A stretch of DNA of 64,000 nt, taken from positions 46,818 through 110,817 of the forward strand of contig JAADVB010000029.1 in assembly GCA_023334545.1 (NCBI GenBank). Direction: 5' to 3'. The notes under the pieces were generated by a model. That model saw nothing but the letters and a program-made list of their open reading frames with translations. It had not been told where the DNA came from and ran no database searches. The translations under genes and the position numbers were made by a program. Below, one piece after another: positions 54,821 through 64,000 of this stretch. Source of the stretch: Salisapilia sapeloensis. Lineage: Eukaryota; Oomycota; Peronosporomycetes; Peronosporales; Salisapiliaceae. Within the stretch, counting starts at the first letter, position 1; each line of letters begins with the position of its first letter.

Positions 54821-57215
54821 ATGCACCAGAGTCATTACCATGTCCTCGTGGCGACTGCAGACGGCACGATCTGGGAAGTTTATCCGCCGATGGACCAACT
54901 ATACGTCATGAAGACCATCGATCTATCTGCTGCACAGGACTCTAAGCTCTTTAAAGTAGTTGGAACTATACCTGGCGTACAAGCGATTTTTTGCGTACAG
55001 CATGCTAACCTACCAGTGGTAGTATGCACGAGCTACCTCAGTCCGACGACCTTACTTTATGGTAACGACTTCTCTTCTTCGTTAGAAGTAAACGAGTTAG
55101 AAGGAGACCAGTCGACTACTCTACTAGCTCTAAGTGGTACTGACCAAGTGTATCAACCACTACTTTCATGGTTGTTTCCTCATACGGACGTAAACAGCAA
55201 AATCGTTTTATTCCAGGGCGATGTGGATGCATCACTTCGCTTCGCACTCGTTAGCAGAGATAAGAATGAGCTCAAGATAGAGCAAAGCAAGGTGTTCCTG
55301 CGTACTCAGCACGCTATCCATCACATCATGACGTTTGCATCTTCATCTGATGGAAAGATAGATTCTATACTCGTACTCGGCGCGAAAGGAGGTGTATCTA
55401 TCTTGACACCTCCGACAGCAGAACATACAACTTCTCCAGTAGAAAGCTCTGTCTTTGCCTTTCGCGCACCAGTAAAGGATATAGTCTATATTCCTTCCAT
55501 ATCGTCTTTCATCTATTGTTACCGAGGCAAAATCTTCGTCCTTAAAGCCTCCGACGTGATGGCACAGCGAAAGCGAACGGCACAACATGCTGACTTACGC
55601 CAACTACTTGACTACTTTGCAGCTCAGCTACCACTTCCATCAGACTGTGTTGCCCTATCATGGCATGCATCAGCCACTTCCCTCTACCTACTCGCCCGAA
55701 GTGGTCGTGTGACTGGGATACATTCAGCAGCTTTAACCGAAATGCTGCAAAGCGTGTTTCCATCTACATCGACAGTACCTAGCGAGTCTTCTACGCAATC
55801 TCGCATCAAGTCGACGTTAGAACGTATTGGACAGATCTCGTCCGAGTCATACGACCTCCGGTCGAGATCGTCATCGCTAGACGATACGCTCCGACGTCTC
55901 CACTCAGCACTCCAAGTACTAGCTCACTTTAAAACCAAAGGTTTCCTTCACATGCCATATACATCGCATATGAATATATTAACAGGATGCTCTAGGTGCT
56001 GTATCGATCGTCGGATGGCATGTCAAGCCAACGCTTGTGGCTACAGGAAGCTTTTCACATAGAAATACAGTCCATCTAGCCTGTCAAGTACGTCTCCATG
56101 GCTGTGAAAAGTATATACAAGACCAACCAGCATGGTCTTTCCATATAAACCTCCGTACAAGAGCGACAAACTATGCAAACTATGTGATTCCAGTGGAAGA
56201 TCAGCTTTGGAAGGAGTCTTTCCAGGACATTGAGATCCTATTAGATGCTGACATGCTCCTGCTTGAGACAGATGGAGTCCTCACCATGTCCTGTGGACTC
56301 GTCTTTGAGTCGGACGCTACTGCCACGGACGCAGTACGCTTTGAACTACCGATCGTAGTCAAGCATACGATCCACCTCGCACAAGTAAGCGAGTTGATGG
56401 ATGAAAAAGCCATAAAAGACACATCAACAGACGCAAGGGTAGATCCGAGTCTAACTCAGTGGTCACTTGTGGCTTCTAATGCCAAGAACTCGGTGCTGAC
56501 CACTGCATTGCAAGACCTATCAGCACTACCCTCTTCCGCTCGCATGTCCATTACACTTCCCATCTACGCTCCAAATGGTGGCAATCGGGAAGATGTGGAT
56601 GAGGCTGTGGTTGGTATCATCTCTCAGCTCATCGATGCAGACGATGAGCATGTCCGGGAGTTTATCCATTCGAGCCACGGCAAGGTCTCCGTTACCTTCA
56701 GATCCAGTCATGGACACGTCCTGTCGCTCCGTGGCGCGTTTAGTGGTATCTCGAGTCTCCCAGGGCTTCGTCCGTTCCAGCTGACGTTACAGAGCGGAGA
56801 TCAGCGCCAGCTTGCCTCGGTTCGGCCATTTTCTTTCTTGTCCTGTATAAGTGTGAAGGATGTCAATTGTGTGTCGTAGGTTCGTGCGAGGTTACTCGTG
56901 GTCCTGAGTGCGCTGCAAGATACTGGCTTCTTGCTGTCTAAAGAGCGTGCAGCGCAGTTGGGCGTTGAGATCCATCCTTATAAAGCCGAATTAGCACAGC
57001 TGGAGACGACCGTGCAGGTATCTTATCTCCTTGCAATGATCTAAATATCAGGCTCATGGATACTCGGATAGAATGTTACGCAGTGCTCTTTGGCACATGG
57101 AGATACAGTCTCGAGCGACGAGTTGATTCGTCGCGTGGCAGCGGTTGCTCAAGTCGAGATCGAAGCGATGCAGACCTATTTTCGGACACGGGTACTCGTG
57201 AACCAACTTTCTTAG
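54821..57215 (+). CDS. FAAP100: FAAP100, Fanconi anaemia core-complex subunit
   Basis: Exons 54821-55940, 55996-56819, 56880-57017 and 57072-57215; 741 residues. An N-terminal beta-propeller holds LLSWLFPHTDVNSKIVLFQG and SATSLYLLARSGRV. It is followed by the coiled coil with LERIGQISSES (compare the RIGNVSE region of human FAAP100), a beta-sandwich with NYANYVIPVEDQLWKE matching the human TYTIPVDQL stretch, and an alpha/beta C terminus (AQVEIEAMQTYF). The propeller, coiled coil, sandwich order is that of FANCB and FAAP100, and local matches favour FAAP100. With FANCB and FANCL it forms the ligase module that monoubiquitinates FANCD2-FANCI at DNA crosslinks. The second intron uses a weak GTTCGG donor, so residues near 648 are uncertain. 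Confidence 0.72.
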
Positions 57216-57548
57216 AACGTACCTCCTATCACTGCCACCCAAGCGTAGCTGGCATCGTCCTCTCGTTCTTAACAAAATGCCAATACGCGATTAAAAGTGA
57301 ATTTAGTCTCGCCAAAGTGTTACTTTGCTCGCCCCTTCCGTCTGTTTTGCTCCGTCTCTCGGTCAAGATGTCACCCTCGCGTGTCCAAAAGAGTCGACCA
57401 GATTCCGTCTCGTGTCAAATGTTACGTACATGTACTCCTGTTTTGGCACGAGCAGAAGAGCGTCGTTTGAGGCACAGTTCATTAGCCAATTCGTCACGGC
57501 AGCGAGCTTCGTGCGCTTCATTCTTGCTATAAGTCCAGATAGAAGACC
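57216..57548. promoter_or_regulatory. Intergenic region upstream of the CH-myosin
   Basis: 333 bp between two plus-strand genes. An initiator-like TTCATTCTTGC lies at about 57517-57527, 22-32 nt before the myosin ATG, on the coding strand. No gene is seen. Confidence 0.4.
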
Positions 57549-60500
57549 ATGCAGCGTGCGGAGGACCTTCGGGCGTGGGTCTGTGAAGTCACGGAGCAGA
57601 GCGACAGCGGGGATCACCTGTCGCTCATGCTCCAGGACGGACAGCTCCTGTGTCTCCTCGCCAATGCGCTCGACCCGGAGGCGAATTTACGCATGAATAA
57701 GCTTAGTACAGCCTTCCACTCGAAAGCAAACATCCAATCGTTCGTGGACTGGTGTCGTCGCATCGGCGTGCGAGACGCACAACTCTTTCGTGTCGACGAT
57801 CTTTTCACAGGCGACGACTTTGAGGCCGTTCTACAGACGCTATCGCTCCTATTCGAAAAGTTCGGTGGACTAGGCTTTAGTGACGACGACGAGGATAGGA
57901 GTAGTATGGAAGAAGGACCGTTGTCGGACCGGACGTCTGCGACGAGTTCGCCAGCACAACAACTTCCCGACAGTCCTGTCATGTCTCCAGTACATAGTAA
58001 CACGAGCGAACTGAATGACGCGGACGAACCGGCGAAGAAGAAGGGTAAGAACACATTCACAAAACTCGTGACGGGCGGATTCTTTGGTAGAAAGAAGAAG
58101 GGGAAGAAGACTGACGACGAGGAGACGCCCGACTCGCCCAAAGGCACGCCACCCATGTCTCCCTCTAGTCCTGCTTCTCCACCGCCATCTTCAGAAGCTG
58201 CTCCGATTAACAACAAGTTAAACAACTTCCTCAACCAAGTGCCGCCACCCAAGGAAGAGCCTTTGGAACACATACAGCGACCTTCCGGACCACCAAAGCG
58301 AGCGAGTCTCAAGCGGCGACCTACTTCGATTAAAAACCCAGCACCACCATCCACTCCCCCTAAGTCGAGTACGAGGAAGAGTGTTGCGTCGACGCCACCA
58401 CCCCCTGCATCCCCGAAAGAACCAGTGAAAGAAGAAAAAGACCAACAAGTGGCTTCTGGTGCATCGGACGCTCGTAACAAATTCGCTGCGTTCATGCGAT
58501 CAAACCCTCCGACAGTGAAGAACAGTAACGTGGAAGCATCAAAACCTACGCCAGCAGCCAGTCTAGCAGCGTTTAAGCAAAAGATACCAACGGCGTCGTC
58601 TCCAAAGATCCCTCCACCAACGTCGCCGACGCCGGAACAGGACGAAACTCCGTCAAAAGAACCAGTGGTGGAGCGCAAGCGTCAGACGAGCGACGAGTTC
58701 GCTGCGAGAAGAGCAGCTTTCTCACCTAAATCGGCCAGTAAGACACCTCCGAAAGGTTTCAACTCTAACTCAGTTGCGCCAGCTCCAAAGCCTGCTCCGG
58801 TGTCAATTCCAAAGTCTACTCCTGCTCCTGCTCCTGCTCCCGCTCCTGCTCCTACATCAGCTCCCAAGTCTGCGCCTGGAAACAAGCTCCAGAGCTTCTT
58901 ACAGGCCACGCCACCTGCTTCGACGTCGTCTACATCGTCCAAACCGCGTACAGAGTCCAAGCTCGCTGCCTTCTTGGCTAGCACGAACGGTGCGCCTACT
59001 CCAGCTGCCACGCAGTCGAATGCGTTTGACTCGACCAGATCTTTATCGTCGTCTAAATCGACCGTGAACTCATCTCCATCCTCTTCGTTCTTGAAAGACA
59101 AGCCACCACAGTCTGCACCTAGTGGTATTCCATCGATCCCAGTCGCATCTTCGATTGCCGAAAGTTCTCCATCCATGAGTCCCAAGTCGTCTCGATTCCC
59201 ATTCACACCTCGTCAACCGATTGCTCGGTCGACAGGCAAATGTGACTATGTCCGACGACGACGAACATACTTTGATGGTCGAGAACGTCGACGAGCGCAC
59301 TTTAGTCTGGAAGAAAAGCGATCTGCGTTCATGGATGAACAGTTGGCGATTAAACAAGAGCAGATGAAACAACAGGATGGCGGGGGTGATTCGAAACAGA
59401 ACCTTATCGTCCAAGGTGTCCAATGCTACGTCCCGGATGAAAAGCATGTCTGGTTACTTGCTGAAGTCGTGGACTATAACGAACGCTCGAATAAAGTCAC
59501 AGTCGATGCGACGCTTGACTCTGGTGATGTCGAGCAACGTGTCATCGATCTAAATGATCCCAAGATGATTCGTGCATTAGCTGGTCCGACGGCCAAGAAA
59601 GTCGAGTCTCTACCTGTCGCGATCTTCCAGGAGAATCCGGATGGAGTCGATGACATGCAGCTACTCCGATACTTGAATGAACCCTCCATCTTGTTCAATC
59701 TAAAACAACGATTCGATGGATCACACCCGTACACGTACACGAACGAGATTGTGATTGCCGTGAACCCGTACAAGTGGATTCCAGACTTGTACGGAGATCA
59801 CTTGCATGACCAATACCTCCATAAGGCTCGAGACACCGTCGCTCCTCACGTCTACGCGACGTCTGCAGCTGCGTACAAGCACATGACGAACAACAGTGTG
59901 AATCAGTCGATCCTCGTGAGTGGTGAGTCTGGAGCAGGGAAGACCGAGACAACAAAGATCGTAATGAACCACTTGGCGTCAGTAGCAGGAGGACGCATGG
60001 ACAAGACGATCGCAAGAGTCATTGACGTAAACCCTCTTCTCGAATCCTTTGGTAACGCCAAGACGACTCGGAATGATAACAGTAGTCGCTTCGGCAAGTT
60101 CACACAGCTCCAGTTCTCCGAGAGCGGCAAGCTCATTGGTGCCAAGTGCGAGACGTATTTGCTAGAAAAGTCTCGTGTCGTTACGATCGCTGAAGGAGAG
60201 CGCAACTATCACATCTTCTACCAACTACTAGCAGGTCTAACGCCAAAGGAACAGCAGACGTGCCATCTAGAATCGAGCTTTGCCTACAAGTACACTGGAG
60301 CATTAAAGGACATGTCGATCCCTGGTTTAGACGACAAGGAGTGGCTGGACGGAACACGCAAGTCTCTATCTCTCGTCGGTCTTGATGAAGATGCGCAAAA
60401 GGTTCTCTTTGGTGTCCTTGCAGGTATCCTCTTGCTCGGAGAAGTGGACTTTGAAGCGAGTGGAGAGGAAGGCTCGAAGATCTCGACGCAAGATACGTTG

Positions 60501-62288
60501 GCACACATTGCCGATGACTTCGGTCTGCCGACGGAACGTATTGAACAGGCGCTATGCAACCGGACGGTCGTGACGCGGAACGATGCCGTGACTGTCCCGT
60601 TAGCTCCTGTGGAAGCGATGGAGAATCGAGATGCATTGGCCAAGACGGTGTACTCGAAGATGTTTGACTGGATGGTCCGTATGATCAACGATGCCATTAG
60701 TTCCGATGAGACGCAGATCAACGGTCAGATCGGTATCTTGGATATCTTTGGCTTTGAACACTTTAAGCATAATTCGTTCGAACAATTCTGCATCAATTAT
60801 GCGAACGAAAAGCTGCAGCAAAAGTTCACGATCGATGTGTTCAAATCCGTCGAAGATGAGTACATTCGGGAAGGTCTGTCGTATGAACACATTCAGTATC
60901 AGGATAATAAGGGGATTGTCGATGTCATTGAAGGCAAACTCGGTATCATTGCGCTCATGAACGATCATTTGCGTCAACCACGTGGGACGGAAGAAGCACT
61001 TGTGAATAAGATTCGTACGAATCATGAAAAGGTTCAAGGGAAACCGAATGAACACATTGGTTTCCCACGCGTCAAACGAACGCAATTCCTCATTAATCAC
61101 TACGCAGGGACTGTCACGTACGAGACGGTTGGGTTTATGGAAAAGCATCGCGACACATTACAGAACGACTTGTTAGAACTGATTACATCAAGTAACATTC
61201 CGATGCTCACGAGTCTCTTTGATGATCCGACAGCGACGACTGGTAGTGGTAGAGGTCCAAAGAGTCTCGGGTCGCAGTTCAAAGTCTCGCTGTCGTCTCT
61301 CATGGACAATATCAAGTCGACGAAAAGCCATTACGTCCGTTGCATTAAACCGAACTCGACCAAGAGTCCGACGGAGTTTGATAAGAGCATGGTCGTGGAA
61401 CAACTACGATCTGCTGGTGTCATCGAAGCCATTCGAATCACACGATCTGGATACCCGAGTCGACTCACACCGGATGAACTTGCGAAACGATATTGTATCA
61501 TGTTCCCTCCATCCATGCACAGCCCGGACGTCCGACGCACGTGCAATGTCTTTATGGAATCCATCGGTCGGAAGTCGCCGGTGGAGTATCAAATGGGCAA
61601 GACACTCGTCTACTTCCGAAATGGCGTTATGGAAGAATTGGAGGCGATGAAGTCCGACTTTATGTACTATGAAGCGACTTGCATCCAACGCGTTGTCCTT
61701 GGCTTTATCGAACGACGGCGACTGGCGAAAAAGATCCGTGCGGCGATTGTTTTGCAGTCGTACTCGCGCATGGCGTTGGAGAAACACGAGTTCTTGTTCC
61801 ACCGCGATGCGATCATCTCGATCCAGCGTGCTTATAGGAGATACAAAAGCGTCTACGTACCTGTGGAAGAGGAGGTACCAATCGAAGACGAGCTCAAGAT
61901 CGACAAGGATGAAGAGGAGATTGATGAGACCGACGACGATGATGCCGCCAGTGACCTGAGCAGTGTGCCTCGTACACGTCCGAAGATGGAGCGCTCGTCA
62001 GCGTTTAATTCCAAGTCGTTGCAGAGTGCAAGTAGCCAAGAAGAGCACTCGAGACATGATCGTCGCAGTAGTGTGCGTCGACTAAGTACTTTGTCGACAC
62101 AGGCGAAGACGTTGTTGAAGAAGAAACGATCTAATAGCATAAATGGCGAAGGGACGTGGTTGGAGGAAGAGAATACGAAGCTCAAGGTGGAGAATCGGAA
62201 CCTCAAGTACGATCTCGAGCTCATGCGCGAGCAATGCATTGAGCTCCAGGCGATTATTCTTGAGATCAATAAGAGCCGAAAGAGATAA
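57549..62288 (+). CDS. Myosin heavy chain with N-terminal calponin-homology domain
   Basis: Single exon of 1579 residues. In order: a CH domain (about 1-110; LRAWVCEVTEQ, LQDGQLLCLLANAL, NIQSFVDWCRRIGV), a Pro/Ser/Lys-rich disordered region (about 120-590) with a Pro-Ala run, an SH3-like beta-barrel (about 617-670), and the motor (about 690-1370). Motor motifs are P-loop GESGAGKT (about 790), switch I NDNSSRFGKF (about 843), switch II DIFGFEHF (about 1063) and SHYVRCIKPN (about 1260). The TEDS-rule position, 16 residues before DALAK, is Asp, so it is constitutively acidic. Two or three IQ motifs follow (TCIQRVVLGFIERRRL, IVLQSYSRMAL, ISIQRAYRRYK), then an acidic linker and a short terminal coiled coil. 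Probably single-headed, or dimerised weakly. Confidence 0.93.
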   Translation: MQRAEDLRAWVCEVTEQSDSGDHLSLMLQDGQLLCLLANALDPEANLRMNKLSTAFHSKANIQSFVDWCRRIGVRDAQLFRVDDLFTGDDFEAVLQTLSLLFEKFGGLGFSDDDEDRSSMEEGPLSDRTSATSSPAQQLPDSPVMSPVHSNTSELNDADEPAKKKGKNTFTKLVTGGFFGRKKKGKKTDDEETPDSPKGTPPMSPSSPASPPPSSEAAPINNKLNNFLNQVPPPKEEPLEHIQRPSGPPKRASLKRRPTSIKNPAPPSTPPKSSTRKSVASTPPPPASPKEPVKEEKDQQVASGASDARNKFAAFMRSNPPTVKNSNVEASKPTPAASLAAFKQKIPTASSPKIPPPTSPTPEQDETPSKEPVVERKRQTSDEFAARRAAFSPKSASKTPPKGFNSNSVAPAPKPAPVSIPKSTPAPAPAPAPAPTSAPKSAPGNKLQSFLQATPPASTSSTSSKPRTESKLAAFLASTNGAPTPAATQSNAFDSTRSLSSSKSTVNSSPSSSFLKDKPPQSAPSGIPSIPVASSIAESSPSMSPKSSRFPFTPRQPIARSTGKCDYVRRRRTYFDGRERRRAHFSLEEKRSAFMDEQLAIKQEQMKQQDGGGDSKQNLIVQGVQCYVPDEKHVWLLAEVVDYNERSNKVTVDATLDSGDVEQRVIDLNDPKMIRALAGPTAKKVESLPVAIFQENPDGVDDMQLLRYLNEPSILFNLKQRFDGSHPYTYTNEIVIAVNPYKWIPDLYGDHLHDQYLHKARDTVAPHVYATSAAAYKHMTNNSVNQSILVSGESGAGKTETTKIVMNHLASVAGGRMDKTIARVIDVNPLLESFGNAKTTRNDNSSRFGKFTQLQFSESGKLIGAKCETYLLEKSRVVTIAEGERNYHIFYQLLAGLTPKEQQTCHLESSFAYKYTGALKDMSIPGLDDKEWLDGTRKSLSLVGLDEDAQKVLFGVLAGILLLGEVDFEASGEEGSKISTQDTLAHIADDFGLPTERIEQALCNRTVVTRNDAVTVPLAPVEAMENRDALAKTVYSKMFDWMVRMINDAISSDETQINGQIGILDIFGFEHFKHNSFEQFCINYANEKLQQKFTIDVFKSVEDEYIREGLSYEHIQYQDNKGIVDVIEGKLGIIALMNDHLRQPRGTEEALVNKIRTNHEKVQGKPNEHIGFPRVKRTQFLINHYAGTVTYETVGFMEKHRDTLQNDLLELITSSNIPMLTSLFDDPTATTGSGRGPKSLGSQFKVSLSSLMDNIKSTKSHYVRCIKPNSTKSPTEFDKSMVVEQLRSAGVIEAIRITRSGYPSRLTPDELAKRYCIMFPPSMHSPDVRRTCNVFMESIGRKSPVEYQMGKTLVYFRNGVMEELEAMKSDFMYYEATCIQRVVLGFIERRRLAKKIRAAIVLQSYSRMALEKHEFLFHRDAIISIQRAYRRYKSVYVPVEEEVPIEDELKIDKDEEEIDETDDDDAASDLSSVPRTRPKMERSSAFNSKSLQSASSQEEHSRHDRRSSVRRLSTLSTQAKTLLKKKRSNSINGEGTWLEEENTKLKVENRNLKYDLELMREQCIELQAIILEINKSRKR
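58821..58853 (+). repeat. In-frame CCTGCT tandem repeat coding for Pro-Ala
   Basis: Five and a half hexanucleotide units (one with a CCC variant) within the disordered part of the myosin, giving alternating Pro and Ala. Likely length-variable. Confidence 0.75.
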
Positions 62289-62379
62289 AGTTGTCGAATT
62301 TTGTAACAAGTGAGGATGAACAAAGAGAAAGCATTTAGTAGCGTATACGTCTCTCTTGTCCCTTGCGTCCTAGTACAAG

Positions 62380-63662
62380 ATGGTAGAGGAGCGAGGCACC
62401 TGCGCGAGCTTCCCAATAGATCGGTACAAGATCGGTACAGTGCATCCCTACCAGCATTTCGCCAAGTGCATTCGGGAGAGGAAGGTCGAAGCGGCTACTG
62501 TACGCTCCACTGGTCTTACAATGTCTTTGCTCATGCCGGACATCAATCTTCGTCGAAATCCTCGACATCTTACGGTACATCATGCACTTCTACTTTGTAT
62601 CGAATACCATTTATATCCTGCATATCAGGCTTATTGGCACCAGCTCGATGGAAAGCCAATGCGAACACGGCGTTCTCATACCAAGCGCAGTCACAAATCC
62701 TCTCGACGGGATCGAAAGAAACAAGAGGAAGAGCAGCATGAAACGCACTCGAATGGTAGTTCACAAGAAACCATCACGGAGAACCCAATCTCTCCACCTG
62801 CGTCGCCTAATCCAGAACGGGAAGAAGCACCAGACACGCTGGCTTCCGTCTTGAATGAAGTGCTGTATAATCAAGGTAGTCGGACGGAACTCGACTTTAC
62901 CCACTTGGCACGTACACAAAAGAAATTGAAAGCAGAAGGAGGCTCGCTCTTAGCTCGCGTACTGACATCGAACCATACGATCTATCGTGTCATCTTGTCA
63001 CATCATGACATTGGAGCAGACGGTGCGCGAGCCTTCTCACGCATGCTCTGTGTGAACACTACGCTCGAGTACGTCGATCTGAGCTGGAACCAATTGACGG
63101 ATGAAGGAGCTGAAAGCATCGCACAGGCTCTCTACGGAGATGATACGGTGTCCACTTTGATACTGCGAGGCAACAAGATTACTGACAACGGTGCGCTTAA
63201 GCTAGCGGAAGCACTTAAATGCAACTTGACAGTGCGTCATCTCGACCTCTCGCAGAACGACATGACTGCTTTTGGTGCCGATGCCTTGCGCTCTGTCGCG
63301 CGCATGAACGAAGTGCTCGAGACGATCGATCTAACCCAGAACTATGTCCCTCATCCCGTGCAGGACGAGATTAACGCCATTCTTTGCCATCCAAGGTACG
63401 GTCAAGTACTCTATATGACCCAGCTGTCTTCCTTCTTACCTTTGTTGCTCTCTATAGACCGATGGGACAGCACTCGACAAGCGAGAACCAGCACGACATA
63501 CCGCATGCAACTGTTGCTAGTCAGTCCACTGCTTTCGATTCGTGCTCCAGTGGTTTCCTCAGCATCTCCAATATGACACGTGCCGATGACGAAGTAAGTG
63601 GTGCTGTAAGCGCCTCAGATGCAATTCCTGAAAGCGAGACGGATGATGAAGGCTGGGTCTAG
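62380..63662 (+). CDS. Leucine-rich-repeat (RNI-like) protein
   Basis: Exons 62380-62574, 62629-63395 and 63458-63662; 388 residues. The N-terminal part is basic, with a stretch TRRSHTKRSHKSSRRDRKKQ, followed by a Pro/Glu-rich linker. At about 175-310 there are five or six RNI-type leucine-rich repeats of about 28 residues (LEYVDLSWNQLTDEGAESIA, VSTLILRGNKITDNGALKLA, VRHLDLSQNDMTAFGADAL). The C-terminal 65 residues are acidic and Ser/Thr-rich, ending EGWV. RNI repeats are protein-binding scaffolds found in NLR-like, RanGAP and flagellar (for example DRC5-type) proteins. The partner is not predictable. The first intron was inferred from typical size and splice sites; if it is not used, 18 residues are added. 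Confidence 0.78.
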
Positions 63663-63877
63663 CTTGACGATGGAACTATTGGCATTTCCATGTTTTGACA
63701 TTGTATATGATTGCATTTACCACCAGCTTTCGTTCTTAGCGGTGATGAATTGAAATTACATGAATAAAGATTTTGCATGAATGAATCGAGTTCCTCTGTC
63801 TGTGAATAGTAACCATCTAAAGCTATGATACCTTTGTATGGAATCAAGATGAATCACTCGTAAAGACCAATCGCTTC

Positions 63878-64000
63878 CTACTTTCCAGTCGCGATTAAGT
63901 CCCAGGCAGCTTGGATGTACTCGTGGATATGGTCGACTTCACCCCACACGTCGCCTTCACTTCCCGAAATGCAAGACATCTTGCTCCAGTCCATACACCC
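63878..64000 (-). CDS. 3' end of a gene running off the right edge
   Basis: The last 40 residues of a minus-strand frame that is open to the window edge and stops at TAG (63878-63880). It reads CMDWSKMSCISGSEGDVWG followed by a helical ending with AAWDLIATGK. Two cysteines lie close together. Too short to assign; codon use and lack of other open frames make it plausible. Confidence 0.55.
   Translation of the reverse strand, partial: GCMDWSKMSCISGSEGDVWGEVDHIHEYIQAAWDLIATGK

Noticed and set aside
57614-58678. 354-residue open frame opposite the myosin N terminus
   Set aside because: Gly/Ser/Phe-rich shadow of the Pro/Ser/Lys-rich coding strand; no start context or domain.
1-64000. CRISPR arrays, bacterial operons, rRNA, tRNA, transposase genes
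   Set aside because: No regularly spaced repeats, no cloverleaf or B-box-like pattern and no transposase or reverse-transcriptase motif was found in any frame; the window is eukaryotic.

Overview
The window is nuclear DNA from a eukaryote and reads as an oomycete (water mould). Genes are tightly packed and many are split by very short introns: nearly all modelled introns are about 50-65 nt, most often with GTAC or GTAT donors and TAG or CAG acceptors. Coding sequence uses the standard code. The lineage is suggested by a START plus FYVE-like protein, a myosin carrying an N-terminal calponin-homology domain, and GCTCATTY-type initiator motifs in front of start codons. Flagellar genes (IFT140 and a CFA20-domain protein) point to a species with swimming zoospores. 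The intron density and size would fit Saprolegniales or a similar intron-rich oomycete, but I cannot fix the genus.

Layout. 1-5475: 3' part of IFT140, a zinc/IQ-motif protein and a seven-exon RCC1-repeat protein. 5476-8129: gene-poor, with one small predicted secreted single-pass membrane protein. 8130-16806: a coiled-coil protein and a complete UBR1/UBR2-type N-recognin. 17875-22264: an unassigned C2-like/coiled-coil protein, a basic low-complexity protein, a tiny acidic protein and a Na+/H+ exchanger. 22421-27534: SURF1, a BCDIN3D-type RNA methyltransferase with an inserted dsRNA-binding domain, and an SLC52-type riboflavin transporter. 27598-35213: BRAP, a choline-transporter-like protein and SMC3. 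35288-42536: PCIF1, uL3, ribophorin I, mitochondrial bL12 and USP39/Sad1. 42580-49487: spastin, organellar EF-P, small or low-complexity proteins, a CFA20-domain protein and ATP23. 49669-57215: pyruvate dehydrogenase E1 alpha, a START/FYVE-like protein, an F-box/DUSP-like protein and a FAAP100 homologue. 57549-64000: CH-domain myosin, a leucine-rich-repeat protein and the 3' end of one further gene.

There is no operon-like pathway and no mobile element or CRISPR array that I can support. The organisation is housekeeping. Its most visible property is repeated head-to-head gene pairs separated by only about 110-310 bp, five of which include a gene for a mitochondrial protein (SURF1, bL12m, EF-P, and ATP23 facing PDH E1 alpha). 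The most unusual items are domain architectures rather than new loci: a dsRBD spliced into the Rossmann core of BCDIN3D, a CH domain on a myosin, a SAP-like insertion in USP39, and a clear FAAP100 of the Fanconi core complex. Two 5'-end RNA modifying methyltransferases (BCDIN3D type and PCIF1) lie within 13 kb of each other.

All exon boundaries were worked out by eye from reading frame, GT-AG sites and family conservation. Phases were checked to be consistent, but no transcript evidence was available.
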